DNA from: Acetobacter lambici
Lineage (GTDB): Bacteria > Pseudomonadota > Alphaproteobacteria > Acetobacterales > Acetobacteraceae
NCBI RefSeq assembly: GCF_011516885.1
Contig: NZ_WOTD01000020.1
Coordinates: 1-45,849 of the forward strand
Length of the DNA: 45,849 bases
Direction: 5' to 3'
Below the pieces are notes generated by a model. It did not search any database and was not told the origin of the DNA. It was given only the letters and a program-made list of their open reading frames with translations. Position numbers and translations under genes: made by a program. Shown piece after piece: positions 25,818-34,914 of this stretch. Position 1 is the stretch's first letter. Each line of letters starts with the position of its first letter.

Positions 25818-25965
25818 CGCGTGATCACCATGCCTTGCTCGCGCATTAAGGGGGTGGTGGAGCGTCTGGCTTGCAGGCAAGGTGGTTGGGGCAAGTAAGA
25901 TCTGGTTTGTTTTGCCTGTCTGGCAGGGTTGAACAACGGACAGAGATGAAAAGAGGAGACAGGCC

Positions 25966-26550
25966 ATGCAGTCTTTTCCGGTGTTGCTGGTAAGACATGC
26001 TCCCGTGCTGCTGCCCGAGGGGGTCTGCTACGGCAGGCAGGATGTGGCGTTACGTCCGGGGTGGGAGAAAATTGTGTCCGGGCTTTCCGTTCTGGCCAAA
26101 GGGGCTGTCTGCCGCGTGCTGTATAGTTCCCCAGCCCAACGGTGCCGGGAGATGGCGCAACGTCTGGCACAGGCCAGTGGTATGGAACTGCGCGTGGACC
26201 CACGCCTTGCCGAACTGGATTTTGGACGGTGGGAAGGTCTGCGCTGGCAGGATATTGAACGCAGGCAACTGGATGAATGGGCGCGTGACCCATCAGGCTT
26301 TGCCCCGCCGGGGGGAGAAAGTGGTTTGGCTCTGTGCCAGCGCGCAACCGATTTCTGGCAGGATATGCACCATAAGGGAGAGGCCACCTGTGTGCTCTCG
26401 CACGGGGGGCCGCTGCGTATTCTCAGCGCTCTGGCTGCGGGGGAGCGGCCAGAACTGCTAGCCCCCTCCATGCCACAGGGTTTTGCGCGGCTGTTTATGG
26501 TCGAGCAGAAGGTTGTCCGCCCCGCCATGGTCCCTATGGGCGTGGGCTGA
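25966..26550 (+). CDS. cobC: Histidine phosphatase family, probable alpha-ribazole phosphatase
   Basis: It is predicted to remove the phosphate from alpha-ribazole-5'-phosphate (or adenosylcobalamin phosphate) in nucleotide-loop assembly. The 194-residue protein has the catalytic histidine in LVRHAP (His11), a conserved arginine region (SSPAQRCREMA), LAELDFGRWEG with its acidic residue, and the second histidine in LSHGGPLRIL. AGAGGAGA precedes the ATG. The family is broad, so the specificity rests on position in the cobalamin cluster. About 150 bases upstream contain no gene. Confidence 0.82.
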   Translation: MQSFPVLLVRHAPVLLPEGVCYGRQDVALRPGWEKIVSGLSVLAKGAVCRVLYSSPAQRCREMAQRLAQASGMELRVDPRLAELDFGRWEGLRWQDIERRQLDEWARDPSGFAPPGGESGLALCQRATDFWQDMHHKGEATCVLSHGGPLRILSALAAGERPELLAPSMPQGFARLFMVEQKVVRPAMVPMGVG

Positions 26551-26592
26551 ACAGACCGTATCAATATTATCAGGCAAAGAATACCGGGTACC

Positions 26593-27219
26593 ATGAGCGC
26601 AGAGCAGCATAATACGGCAGAACATGACGCCGAACGCCACAAAGAGAAAATGCGCAAACGCAAGGCTGTGCAGGATCAGGAAGTCGCAGGCAAAACGGTG
26701 GAAAAAGGTCTGCTGCTGGTTAACACAGGTCCGGGCAAGGGTAAGTCCACGGCAGCCTTTGGGCTGGCGCTGCGCATGTTGGGCTATGACCGGCGTGTGG
26801 TGGTGGTGCAGTTTATTAAAGGGGCATGGCATACAGGCGAGCGCCGTGCACTGGAACGCTTTGGCGATCTGGTGGAATGGCACAGCATGGGGGAAGGCTT
26901 CACGTGGGAAACACAGGACCGCGCGCGGGACGTGGCAGCGTGCGAGCGCGCATGGGCCGTGGTAAGGCAGGCCCTTGCGCGGCCGGATGTGGCGCTTGTG
27001 GTGCTGGATGAACTGAATGTGGCCCTGCGGTATGAGTATCTGGATATCACGCAGGTTCTGGCCGATATAGATGCCCGGCCAGAGGGGCAGCACGTTGTGG
27101 TCACAGGCCGCAACGCCAGACAGCCCATGCTGGACGCAGCAGATATGGTAACGGAAATGACGTTGGTCAAACACCACTTCAAGGCCGGGATCAAGGCGCA
27201 GGAGGGTGTGGAGTTTTGA
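26593..27219 (+). CDS. cobO: Cob(I)yrinic acid a,c-diamide adenosyltransferase
   Basis: This adds the adenosyl group from ATP to Co(I) corrinoids (BtuR/CobA/CobO type). The 208-residue protein has the phosphate loop [14 protein letters not shown] (about 44-57), a [11 protein letters not shown] segment, and [11 protein letters not shown], the usual Walker-B-like region. The C-terminal [22 protein letters not shown] is characteristic of CobO. A 35-residue charged N-terminus precedes the core. Its stop overlaps the cobQ start. Confidence 0.94.
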   Translation: MSAEQHNTAEHDAERHKEKMRKRKAVQDQEVAGKTVEKGLLLVNTGPGKGKSTAAFGLALRMLGYDRRVVVVQFIKGAWHTGERRALERFGDLVEWHSMGEGFTWETQDRARDVAACERAWAVVRQALARPDVALVVLDELNVALRYEYLDITQVLADIDARPEGQHVVVTGRNARQPMLDAADMVTEMTLVKHHFKAGIKAQEGVEF

Positions 27220-28754
27220 GTGCCCGTGTTCTTATGGTGCAGGGCACAGGCTCCAGTGTTGGCAAGTCCACACTGGTGGCAGGGCTTGCGCGCGCGTTGA
27301 CGCGGCGGGGCCTGCGGGTGTTGCCGTTCAAGCCACAGAACATGTCCAACAATGCGGCCGTAACACTGGATGGTGGAGAGATCGGGCGCGCACAGGCCCT
27401 TCAGGCGCGGGCCTGTGGTGTGCCCCCCATGGCGGACATGAACCCGGTGCTGCTCAAACCGCAGGGCGAAACAGGGGCTCAGCTTGTGGTATGCGGCCAA
27501 CGTGTGGACACGGTGGAGGCCCGGCACTACCAGACCCGCAAAGAGCAGCTTATGCCGCAGGTTCTGCAAAGTTTTAAAAATCTGGCGGCCCGGGCGGATA
27601 TTGTTCTGGTCGAAGGCGCGGGCTCTGCATCGGAAGTAAACTTACGGCGGCACGATATTGCCAATATGGGTTTTGCCCGTGCCGTGTGTGCCCCTGTTGT
27701 GCTGGTGGGGGATATTGATCGGGGCGGCGTTATTGCCAGCCTTGTGGGCACACAGGTTGTTTTGCAGCCCGAAGATGCAGAGCGGATCAAGGGGTTTGTG
27801 GTCAACCGCATGCGCGGAGACCCAACTCTGTTTGCTGATGGTATGCACTTTGTAGCCCAAAAAACCGGCTGGCAGGCGCTAGGGCTGGTGCCACATCTGC
27901 CAGAGGTGCATGACCTGCCAGCCGAGGACGCGGCCGATCTGATGGACACCCTGCGTGCAAGAGGGCTGCGGAGTAGTGCTGGTGGTGCCACGCCCCGTTT
28001 GCGCGTGGTTGTGCCCGTGCTGCCCATGATTGCCAATTTTGATGATCTGGACCCGCTTTGTGCGGAGCCGGGGGTGGAGGTTATTCCCGTTCTGGAAGGG
28101 GAACCTCTGCCCGAGGCCGATGTTATTCTGCTCCCCGGTTCCAAGGCCACATTGGCTGATCTGGCCTGTTTGCGTACACGTGGGTGGGCCGGGCAGATTC
28201 TGGAGCATGCGCAAAAAGGCGGTGCGGTCATGGGTATTTGCGGTGGCTACCAGATGCTGGGCCATAGCGTTGCCGATCCGCATGGCACGGAGGGTGCGCC
28301 CTGTACTGAGCCGGGGCTAGGGCTTCTGCCCATTCATACCATTTTAGGTCATGATAAAAGACTTGAATATGGCACGGGTTTTCTGGCCGATGGTGGTCAG
28401 TCTGTTGCAGGGTATGAAATGCATCTGGGCCAGACGGACAACCCCGATGGGCTTGCGCCATTACTGTGGTTGAATGGGCAGGCGGAAGGATGTGTGTCGG
28501 ATAACGGTCTGGTCTGGGGTACTTACCTGCATGGTGTTTTTACGCATCGTGCGGCGCGGCTTGCGTTGCTTGAGCGTGTGGGTGGGGCTGCGTTCGCCCC
28601 CACAGGTCTGTGGGCACAGGCGGGGGGAGATCTGCCCGCCACCCATGATGGCACGGTGGAGGCGGCGTTGGACCATCTGGCCAAGCATCTGGAACACCAC
28701 ATGGATGTGGATGCTCTTTTGGCGCTGGCCAGCCTGCCGGTTTACGCCACGTAA
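27216..28754 (+). CDS. cobQ: Cobyric acid synthase
   Basis: It amidates carboxylates b, d, e and g of adenosylcobyrinic acid a,c-diamide (CobQ/CbiP). The 512-residue protein has an N-terminal dethiobiotin-synthetase-like ATP site ([13 protein letters not shown], about 8-20), followed by KPQNMSNNA, and a glutamine amidotransferase domain with Cys342 in [10 protein letters not shown] and catalytic His regions [10 protein letters not shown] and GVFTH. It starts with TTG 27216 in a 4-base TTGA overlap with cobO; I see no better in-frame start. The gene ends the plus-strand operon and is followed by a GC-rich hairpin. Confidence 0.94.
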   Translation: MSARVLMVQGTGSSVGKSTLVAGLARALTRRGLRVLPFKPQNMSNNAAVTLDGGEIGRAQALQARACGVPPMADMNPVLLKPQGETGAQLVVCGQRVDTVEARHYQTRKEQLMPQVLQSFKNLAARADIVLVEGAGSASEVNLRRHDIANMGFARAVCAPVVLVGDIDRGGVIASLVGTQVVLQPEDAERIKGFVVNRMRGDPTLFADGMHFVAQKTGWQALGLVPHLPEVHDLPAEDAADLMDTLRARGLRSSAGGATPRLRVVVPVLPMIANFDDLDPLCAEPGVEVIPVLEGEPLPEADVILLPGSKATLADLACLRTRGWAGQILEHAQKGGAVMGICGGYQMLGHSVADPHGTEGAPCTEPGLGLLPIHTILGHDKRLEYGTGFLADGGQSVAGYEMHLGQTDNPDGLAPLLWLNGQAEGCVSDNGLVWGTYLHGVFTHRAARLALLERVGGAAFAPTGLWAQAGGDLPATHDGTVEAALDHLAKHLEHHMDVDALLALASLPVYAT

Positions 28755-28761
28755 TGGCAAC

Positions 28762-28777
28762 GGGGGGCATGCCCCCC
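28762..28777. terminator. GC-rich hairpin between convergent cobQ and bluB
   Basis: gggggg (28762-28767) and cccccc (28772-28777) flank CATG. The hairpin is strong but lacks T-runs. Its place between two converging gene ends suggests a transcription end. Confidence 0.45.
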
Positions 28778-28789
28778 AAACGGGGTGTG

Positions 28790-29428
28790 TCAGCGGGTAA
28801 TCCATTTGCGGCGTGCAGGGTTGCGTTGCTCCCAGCCACGGCGCTCCAGTTCAGGTGAACTGGCTGGCTCGAGCGGATACCCGACGCACAGATAAGCCAG
28901 AAACTGCCATTCAGGATTAATACCGAGCACCCGGTTGGCCTCTTTTGGGTCCAGAATGGAAACCCAGCCAACACCAATGCCCCGCGCGGTTGCAGCCAAC
29001 CAGAATGTGTGAATGGCCATAACGGCCGACCATGTTGTGGTCTGGGGCATGGTGCCACGGCCCAGACCCCGGCCCTGCGTGGGATTGGTTTCGCAAAAAA
29101 CCGCGATGTGGTGGGGGGCGTCGTCCAGTCCGGCCAGTTTGAGCGATGCGTAACGCTGCGCGTCATCCCCGCCGCGACCGGCCAGTTCGCGCGCATTGCT
29201 GTGGGCAAAGTTCTCGCGGATCGCATGGCGGCGGGCCGGACTGTCCACCTTTACAAAGCGCCACGGCTCGCTCAGACCAACCGAAGGGGCCAGACATGCG
29301 GTTTCGAGCAGATGCTGCAAGGTATGTTCGGGCAGTGGGTCTGTCCGAAAATGGCGCACATCCCTCCGCCACGTAAAAAGCTGCTCAAGTTCTGCCAGAA
29401 AAGCGGGGGAGAAGGAGGGTGCGTTCAT
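28790..29428 (-). CDS. bluB: 5,6-dimethylbenzimidazole synthase
   Basis: It makes the lower ligand DMB by breaking down reduced FMN with oxygen. The 212-residue protein has the nitroreductase-like BluB pattern: FTWRRDVRHFRTDPLPEH (about 19-36), CLAPSVGLSEPWRFV (about 45-59), and GIGVGWVSILDP near the FMN site. The frame runs further upstream, but ATG 29428 overlaps the cbiB stop as ATGA and gives the standard BluB N-terminus. Its presence means oxygen-dependent DMB synthesis. Confidence 0.92.
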   Translation of the reverse strand: MNAPSFSPAFLAELEQLFTWRRDVRHFRTDPLPEHTLQHLLETACLAPSVGLSEPWRFVKVDSPARRHAIRENFAHSNARELAGRGGDDAQRYASLKLAGLDDAPHHIAVFCETNPTQGRGLGRGTMPQTTTWSAVMAIHTFWLAATARGIGVGWVSILDPKEANRVLGINPEWQFLAYLCVGYPLEPASSPELERRGWEQRNPARRKWITR

Positions 29429-30414
29429 GCCCCTATCATGCCGCCAAGTGCTGCGCACAGCAAGCAGGCAATAAGCAGGCCACAGGCGCGCCGGTATAGG
29501 CGTAGCCCCCGGTCCAGATCTGCCACGGTTGCGCCAGATGTGCCGCTGCCAATCCACGGGTCCTTGGTCAGTTTGCCACCGTAGGAGCGTGGTCCTGCAA
29601 GCAGGGTGTTCAGGGCGGCGGCCATGGCGGCCTCGGGCCAGCCTGCGTTGGGGGAGCGGTGGCGTGGGGCATCGCGCTTGATGGTGTGCCAGATATGGGG
29701 CCATTGCTGCCGTGGGGCGGCCAGCATCAGGCACAGGGCCGCAAGGCGGGAGGCGGGCAGGTTGATCAGGTCATCCAGTCTGGCGGAGGCCATGCCAAAG
29801 GCTTTGTAACGGGGGTTAAGGTGCCCGATCATGCTGTCTGCCGTGTTGACGCATTTGTAAAAAACAGCGCCGGGCAGGCCAAACAGGGCTGTCCAGAACA
29901 ATGGAGCCACAATGCCATCGGAAAAGTTTTCGGCCAGACTTTCCAGTGCCGCGCGCACAATGCCAGCTTCATCCAGAGCGGAGGTATCCCGTCCCACAAT
30001 CATGCTGACGGCTTTGCGCCCACCGGGCAGGCCGTTGTGGCGCAGGGCCGTGCCCACCGCGCGCACATGCACCCATAGCGAGCGTTGCGCTACAAGCGTG
30101 CTGGCCAGCGCCGCCTGCACAAGCAGCATGACAGGGGCGGGCAAAAGAGTATAACCCACCCCAAGCAGACCGGATGTTACGGTAACGGGTATGCCAATGA
30201 TCAGCGCCAGCGCCACGAAGCCCAGCAACCGCCGTGTGCGTTCTGGTGTGTCCATCCTGTTCAGGGCGTGTTCTAGCCTGTCTATTAGCGCGCCAATCCA
30301 CATAACGGGGTGGCCGATCAGGTTCAGCAGGGGGGGCGGGTAGCCCCACAGGGCTTCCATGCCAGCGGCAAGGGCTGCAACGGGCAGGGTGGTGGAGAGA
30401 GAGAAGAACAGCAT
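29425..30414 (-). CDS. cbiB: Adenosylcobinamide-phosphate synthase (CbiB/CobD)
   Basis: This membrane enzyme joins aminopropanol phosphate (or threonine-derived linker) to adenosylcobyric acid. The 329-residue protein has about four or five hydrophobic helices. It contains the N-terminal IGHPVMWIGALI segment, the RDTSALDEAGIVRAALESLAENFSDGIVAPLFW block typical of the family, and YKAFGMASARLDDLINLPASRL. No ribosome binding site is visible for ATG 30414, so the exact start is uncertain. It overlaps bluB by 4 bases and is divergent from cobD with only 11 bases between start codons. Confidence 0.92.
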   Translation of the reverse strand: MLFFSLSTTLPVAALAAGMEALWGYPPPLLNLIGHPVMWIGALIDRLEHALNRMDTPERTRRLLGFVALALIIGIPVTVTSGLLGVGYTLLPAPVMLLVQAALASTLVAQRSLWVHVRAVGTALRHNGLPGGRKAVSMIVGRDTSALDEAGIVRAALESLAENFSDGIVAPLFWTALFGLPGAVFYKCVNTADSMIGHLNPRYKAFGMASARLDDLINLPASRLAALCLMLAAPRQQWPHIWHTIKRDAPRHRSPNAGWPEAAMAAALNTLLAGPRSYGGKLTKDPWIGSGTSGATVADLDRGLRLYRRACGLLIACLLCAALGGMIGA

Positions 30415-30425
30415 GGGAGGCGGAT

Positions 30426-31544
30426 ATGAACACTAGGCTGACACAAAAGATCACGGACGCTACCATGCACGACGGCATGCCACCTAACGCTTTGTCCTCC
30501 CTAACCGGTGTTCCACACGTGCCGTTACCCAGCCATGGCGGGCAGGTTCAGGCTATTATGCGGTATTTTGCGGGTGCGCCGGAGCCTTTTATTGACCTGT
30601 CCACCGGGGTCAGCCCGTTTGCATATCCGTTGGTCTGGCCAGACCCGAATGTGCTGCACCACCTGCCCGAGGAGGGTGAGGAACAGGCACTGCAACAGGT
30701 TGCCGCTCATGCCTACGGCGTGCCCACGCCCGATATGGTGGTGATCGGGGCGGGGAGCCAGAGCCTTATTGCTCTGCTGCCAAGGTTGTTGCCAGTAAGG
30801 CAGGCCTGTGTGCTGGGGCCAACCTATTCCGGGCACAGGCTGGCCTGGGAGCATAATGGCGTACCCTGTGCGGACGTTGAACATGTGCAGCAGATAAACC
30901 ACGCCGCGCAACAGGCCGGAACAGTGTGTGTGATCTGCAACCCCAATAACCCCGATGGTCGGCTGCTTGACGTGCAGACCCTTGCCGCTCTGGCTGAGCG
31001 CTGTGCTCAGGCCGGGAGCTGGCTTGTGGTGGATGAAGCATTCGGGGATTTTTCCACCCAGAGCGTGGCGTCCTTATTACCGCATCCGGGGCTTGTTGTG
31101 CTGCGGTCGTTTGGCAAAACCTATGGTCTGCCCGGCGTACGTCTGGGGTTTTTGCTTGCTGTTTCCGAACTTGCGCAAAAGGCGCGGGCCATGCTGGGGG
31201 CATGGCCGGTTGGGGCGCTGGCTCTTGCCGTAGGCGGACAGGCATTGGCAGATACACAGTGGTTGCGTCAGGCAGCGCAAAAAGCCCAGATGGCCCATGA
31301 CCGGCTGACTGGCATGCTGCGCAAAGCAGGACTTGCATGCCGGGGGCATTCCACCTTGTTTACGCTGGTTGATCTGGCCCATGCTTATGGTTTGTGGGCG
31401 CATTTATGCGGCTATGGCATTGTGACCCGCCGGTTTGCAGACCGCCCCCACTGCCTGCGTATTGGCCTGCCTGCCAATGAAGCTGCGTGGAACCGGTTGG
31501 AATGCGCGCTCAAGGCATGGCAGACGCTCCACCATAGCGCATAA
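30426..31544 (+). CDS. cobD: Threonine-phosphate decarboxylase (CobD/CobC-type aminotransferase fold)
   Basis: It decarboxylates L-threonine-O-3-phosphate to aminopropanol phosphate for the corrin side chain (Salmonella CobD, Pseudomonas CobC). The 372-residue class I/II PLP enzyme shows SHGG (about 37-40), DLSTGVSPF, CNPNNPDG, VDEAFGDF, and the PLP lysine in SFGKTYGLPGVRLGF (about Lys231). GGAGG 5 bases before ATG 30426 is a clear ribosome binding site. It is divergent from its pathway partner cbiB, so promoters must overlap the coding ends. Confidence 0.9.
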   Translation: MNTRLTQKITDATMHDGMPPNALSSLTGVPHVPLPSHGGQVQAIMRYFAGAPEPFIDLSTGVSPFAYPLVWPDPNVLHHLPEEGEEQALQQVAAHAYGVPTPDMVVIGAGSQSLIALLPRLLPVRQACVLGPTYSGHRLAWEHNGVPCADVEHVQQINHAAQQAGTVCVICNPNNPDGRLLDVQTLAALAERCAQAGSWLVVDEAFGDFSTQSVASLLPHPGLVVLRSFGKTYGLPGVRLGFLLAVSELAQKARAMLGAWPVGALALAVGGQALADTQWLRQAAQKAQMAHDRLTGMLRKAGLACRGHSTLFTLVDLAHAYGLWAHLCGYGIVTRRFADRPHCLRIGLPANEAAWNRLECALKAWQTLHHSA

Positions 31545-31697
31545 CTGGGCTGGTGGTCACAATGGCGGCGGATTTTTGGGCCCTTTGTTCGGATATTCCT
31601 GCCTTGTCATATTTTCATCAAACTGTTTGTCACGCTTTCCTCTTCCCTTTTTTGCGGCATGGTTCATAGAAGGAAACAGGCAGAAAAGGATAACGCC

Positions 31698-31958
31698 ATG
31701 CAAGACCAAGACGAAGTTATCGTAGGTTATCTCATCCAGCGTGAAGACGCAGAGGGTGAACTGTCGTTCTGGGAGCCGCGTAACGAGTGGCAGGAAGACC
31801 CCAACGAAGGCAAGCTCTACGAAAAGGTGGAAGAAGCCGAAGCAGACGCCAAAGCCCTGCAGGCAGGTGATGATGCAACCATTACCGTAGAACTGGTCTT
31901 TGAAGCAGACGATGAAGACTGGGACGAAGAAGACGAAGAAGAAGCCCCCAAAGCCTGA
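31698..31958 (+). CDS. Small acidic protein of unknown function
   Basis: This 86-residue protein has a good AAGGAT ribosome binding site. It starts MQDQDEVIVGYLIQREDAEG, then FWEPRNEWQEDPNEGKLYEK, and ends in a run of Asp/Glu (about 69-82). The N-terminal part looks like a small beta-strand domain; the tail is strongly acidic and probably disordered. I do not recognise a family. It lies 153 bases after cobD and is closed by a terminator. The acidic tail could bind metal or mimic nucleic acid, but nothing beyond composition supports that. Confidence 0.7.
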   Translation: MQDQDEVIVGYLIQREDAEGELSFWEPRNEWQEDPNEGKLYEKVEEAEADAKALQAGDDATITVELVFEADDEDWDEEDEEEAPKA

Positions 31959-31967
31959 ATAGACATA

Positions 31968-32015
31968 CTGCGTGCCGCTCTTTTACCAGAGTGGCACGCA
32001 GCGGGTTTGTTTTAA
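31968..32015 (+). terminator. Intrinsic terminator after the acidic protein gene
   Basis: ctgcgtgccgctc (31968-31980) pairs with gagtggcacgcag (31989-32001) with one G-U wobble, followed by a T-rich stretch to about 32013. It also faces the end of cobS on the other strand. Confidence 0.75.
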
Positions 32016-32037
32016 CAGACCTCTTTGTTGGCGGGGT

Positions 32038-32868
32038 CTAGGCTAGAGCTGCGTAAAAGCTCAGGAGCAGGCACTCTGCCACAACGGCGCAGCAGCCCAG
32101 TACATCCCCCGTAAAACCACCAAGCAGGCGTCTGGCGCAGGTTGCGACCAGTAGTGCTGTGGCACAGCTTATGCCAGCAGGTGCAAAAATGAGCGCAAGG
32201 TACATCCATGCGGGCAAATCCGCGCCAATGTGCTCTATTATAGGTAGGCCAGCCAGAACACCCGCCGTTACAACCAGCGCACCTATCAGGGAATATTGGG
32301 GGAGGGGGCACAGCATGCTGGCAAGCCCCTCTGTTCGGGCGGGTGGCGTAAGAACGGGCACCAGCAGCATGGCCATTCTGGCTAGGCAGGCGGTTATGGC
32401 GCAGGCTCCAATGCCCGCCCAGATCGGGAGTGCCGCCAGAGCCGCCACGCGGATAAGCAGGCTCAGGCCCAGTGCCATAACCCCGTAACTGCCTACGCGG
32501 CTGTCGCGCATAATGGCCAGCCTGCGCTCTGGTGTTGCACCGCCACAGCCATCGGCCATGTCGGCCAGCCCGTCCTCATGCAGCCCACCGGTGAGTATGG
32601 TCTGGCAGGCAAGAGCCAGCCCGGCGGCAACAAGGGCTGGCACATGTGCTGAGCGTAGGGCTACCAGTATGGCGCCGGTAAAGGCTCCTATCAGAGCTGC
32701 GATTAGCGGCCAGCACCAGATTGATCTGGCCATTGGCCATGGTTGCGTGCTGCTCGCACAGGCGGCTGGGGTCAGCCAGTTTGCGGGGAGGCGTGTCAGC
32801 AGGCTAAGACCGCAGGCAAGGTCCAGCCTGCACCGGTTGAACAGACAATCGGGTGGCGTCCGTGTCAT
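32038..32868 (-). CDS. cobS: Adenosylcobinamide-GDP ribazoletransferase (cobalamin synthase)
   Basis: It joins adenosylcobinamide-GDP to alpha-ribazole (phosphate), the final assembly step (Salmonella CobS, Pseudomonas CobV). The 276-residue membrane protein has the family's cytoplasmic motif [17 protein letters not shown] (about 93-109), with the conserved His/Asp residues that bind magnesium, surrounded by several hydrophobic helices. It overlaps cobT upstream by 4 bases (ATGA). Confidence 0.92.
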   Translation of the reverse strand: MTRTPPDCLFNRCRLDLACGLSLLTRLPANWLTPAACASSTQPWPMARSIWCWPLIAALIGAFTGAILVALRSAHVPALVAAGLALACQTILTGGLHEDGLADMADGCGGATPERRLAIMRDSRVGSYGVMALGLSLLIRVAALAALPIWAGIGACAITACLARMAMLLVPVLTPPARTEGLASMLCPLPQYSLIGALVVTAGVLAGLPIIEHIGADLPAWMYLALIFAPAGISCATALLVATCARRLLGGFTGDVLGCCAVVAECLLLSFYAALA

Positions 32869-33914
32869 GCTTTTTCAGAAACAGCGGCTTGGGCAAATGT
32901 TGCCATGCCCGTGTGGCAGGCAACTGCTGCGCGCAGGATGGGAATGGCAAGGGCAGCCCCCGAACCTTCGCCAAGGCGCAGGCCCAGTCCGCTCAGGATT
33001 GGCCGCATACGTAGGTGCTGTGCCAGCCGGGCCGTGTGGCCGGTTTCTGTCGGGCAGTGGGAGAGCGCTGTATGGTCCAGCGCGTTGGGGTGCAGGTGCG
33101 CCAGAGGGGCTACGGCTGCGGTGCAGACAAAGCCGTCCAGTATGACGGGAATATGCATCAGCCGGGCGGCAAGGGTAGCCCCCAGTGTTGCCGCCAGTTC
33201 GTAACCGCCTAGCCGACGCGCCACTTCCAGCGGATTATCCAGATGGGCCGCGTGGTAAGCCAGTGCTGTATCTATGACCCTAGCTTTGTGCGCCGTGCCC
33301 GCCGTATCCAGCCCTGTGCCCTGTCCTGCCCAGTCTGTGCCGCTCTGACCGGTCAGGGCGGCACACAGGGCGGATGCGGTTGTTGTATTGCCTATGCCCA
33401 TCTCGCCCAGACAAAGTAGGTCGCATGTCTGGGGCACGGCGTTAAAACCGACCTGCACGGCTGCCAGAAAGTCCTGCTCGCTCATAGCCGGGGCGGTGGT
33501 AAAATCCGCCGTGGGGGTCAGGTTGTGCACTGGAACAACAGCCAGTTCCGCCTGTGCCATGCGGGCAATCTGGTTAATGGCGGCACCACCATGCTCAAAA
33601 TTCCGTACCATCTGGGCCGTGACGTCCACAGGCCATGGCGAGACACGGTGCGCCATAACGCCATGATTGCCCGCAAAAATGAGCACCTGCACATGCTCCA
33701 GCCGGGGGGCTGTGCGGTGTTGCCATCCACCTAGCCAGCGTGTCATCTCCTCCAGTTGGCCAAGGCTACCCGGCGGTTTGGTCAGCTCGGCCTCCCTTTG
33801 CGCAATGGTGTGCTGTACCTGCGTGTTGGCAGGAGGAAGGTCCATGCACAAGGCACTGAGCGCGGGTAGGGATGAGGGCATGCAGGGCACGGCGGGGAAG
33901 GAAGAAGAGGGCAT
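32865..33914 (-). CDS. cobT: Nicotinate-nucleotide-dimethylbenzimidazole phosphoribosyltransferase
   Basis: It activates DMB to alpha-ribazole-5'-phosphate using nicotinate mononucleotide (Salmonella CobT, Pseudomonas CobU). The 349-residue protein has [11 protein letters not shown] (about 45-55), the FAGNHGV motif, a [14 protein letters not shown] segment, and the catalytic glutamate near the end in [12 protein letters not shown] Pro/Ser-rich N-terminal extension of about 20 residues precedes the usual start. It is followed by an overlapping cobS and is divergent from cobU. Confidence 0.93.
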   Translation of the reverse strand: MPSSSFPAVPCMPSSLPALSALCMDLPPANTQVQHTIAQREAELTKPPGSLGQLEEMTRWLGGWQHRTAPRLEHVQVLIFAGNHGVMAHRVSPWPVDVTAQMVRNFEHGGAAINQIARMAQAELAVVPVHNLTPTADFTTAPAMSEQDFLAAVQVGFNAVPQTCDLLCLGEMGIGNTTTASALCAALTGQSGTDWAGQGTGLDTAGTAHKARVIDTALAYHAAHLDNPLEVARRLGGYELAATLGATLAARLMHIPVILDGFVCTAAVAPLAHLHPNALDHTALSHCPTETGHTARLAQHLRMRPILSGLGLRLGEGSGAALAIPILRAAVACHTGMATFAQAAVSEKA

Positions 33915-33950
33915 GGTGGCAATTGTGTGCTGTTATGGGGGTTCACGCAA

Positions 33951-34541
33951 ATGGAAACAGGGGTGGATGAGCGCATGAGCAGCATACGTCTCAACCTCGG
34001 GCATGGTGGTGTGGCTGGTAGCCTGCTTGTGCTGGGGGGCGCAAGATCGGGCAAAAGCCGTTTTGCGGAAAATGCCATAACAGCCCTGTCCGGCCCATGG
34101 ATCTATCTGGCCACAGGCCGCGCGTTTGATGATGAAATGCGCGCACGCATTGCCCAGCATAAGCGCGAGCGCGGCAAGGTGGGCTGGCAGACGGTGGAAG
34201 AACCCCTGAATGTGGCGGAGGTGCTCCAGCAACACTCCAATATCCCGGTTCTACTGGACTGCCTGACCCTATGGCTAACCAACCTTTTGCTCGACGGGCA
34301 GGACGTGGAAGGTCCGACCCAGAGCCTGCTTGCCAGCCTGAATATGCGCAGTGCCCCGACTGTCATGGTGGGGAATGAGGTCGGGCTGGGTATTGTGCCC
34401 CAAAGCCCGCTTGGGCGGCGCTTCAGGGACGAGGCCGGGCGATTGCACCAGCGTTTGGCAGCCCATGTGGGTAAGGTGGTTTTTGTGGCGGCGGGTCTGC
34501 CGATGGTGCTCAAGAACGATGGATTTTCTCAGGAATGTTAA
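33951..34541 (+). CDS. cobU: Adenosylcobinamide kinase/guanylyltransferase
   Basis: This bifunctional enzyme phosphorylates adenosylcobinamide and transfers GMP to form adenosylcobinamide-GDP (Salmonella CobU, Pseudomonas CobP). The P-loop GGARSGKSRFAE, the GTP-binding IYLATG and HKRERG segments, LLDCLTLWLTNLL, and NEVGLGIVP are all present. Start choice is open: GTG 33927, ATG 33951 (with GGGGG 8 bases upstream) or ATG 33975. I used 33951, giving 196 residues. It is divergent from cobT. Confidence 0.9.
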   Translation: METGVDERMSSIRLNLGHGGVAGSLLVLGGARSGKSRFAENAITALSGPWIYLATGRAFDDEMRARIAQHKRERGKVGWQTVEEPLNVAEVLQQHSNIPVLLDCLTLWLTNLLLDGQDVEGPTQSLLASLNMRSAPTVMVGNEVGLGIVPQSPLGRRFRDEAGRLHQRLAAHVGKVVFVAAGLPMVLKNDGFSQEC

Positions 34542-34914
34542 GGTCAGTGTAAGGCTGTTTTTTGGAATGGTTTTTCAATCATTCGCAGGTTTTTATTTAT
34601 CGTGAATGGGTCTGTACATATCATGATCAGGCCGGATTGAACGATGGTGTTCAAACTGTTTCGGAGGGTCATAAATCCTCTCTTTCCGTAAGTTCCGTTG
34701 GAGAAGAATTGAAGACCCAATAGGGGGTGTCGCCTTTGTTCGCTTGCGTGTGGTCTGCCATGATGCTGGCAGGACCATTTGCAGCTTTGGTCGCAGTGGT
34801 GCGCAAAATACGACAAACCTCTTGCGCACCGTGGCGGAAGATGGTGAGTGGCTGATACTTGTGTAGGCAGATCCGGGTTGCCCGCAGCCCGTTCATTTTG
34901 GATGAGAGATGCAT
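34542..34914. other. Gene-free stretch between cobU and the aldehyde dehydrogenase
   Basis: About 370 bases hold no gene with a start and ribosome binding site that I can support. AT-rich DNA near 34555-34610 is followed by moderate-GC DNA. Several short frames on the minus strand are open but look unlike known proteins. It could be a decayed gene, and it must contain the dehydrogenase promoter. Confidence 0.4.
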
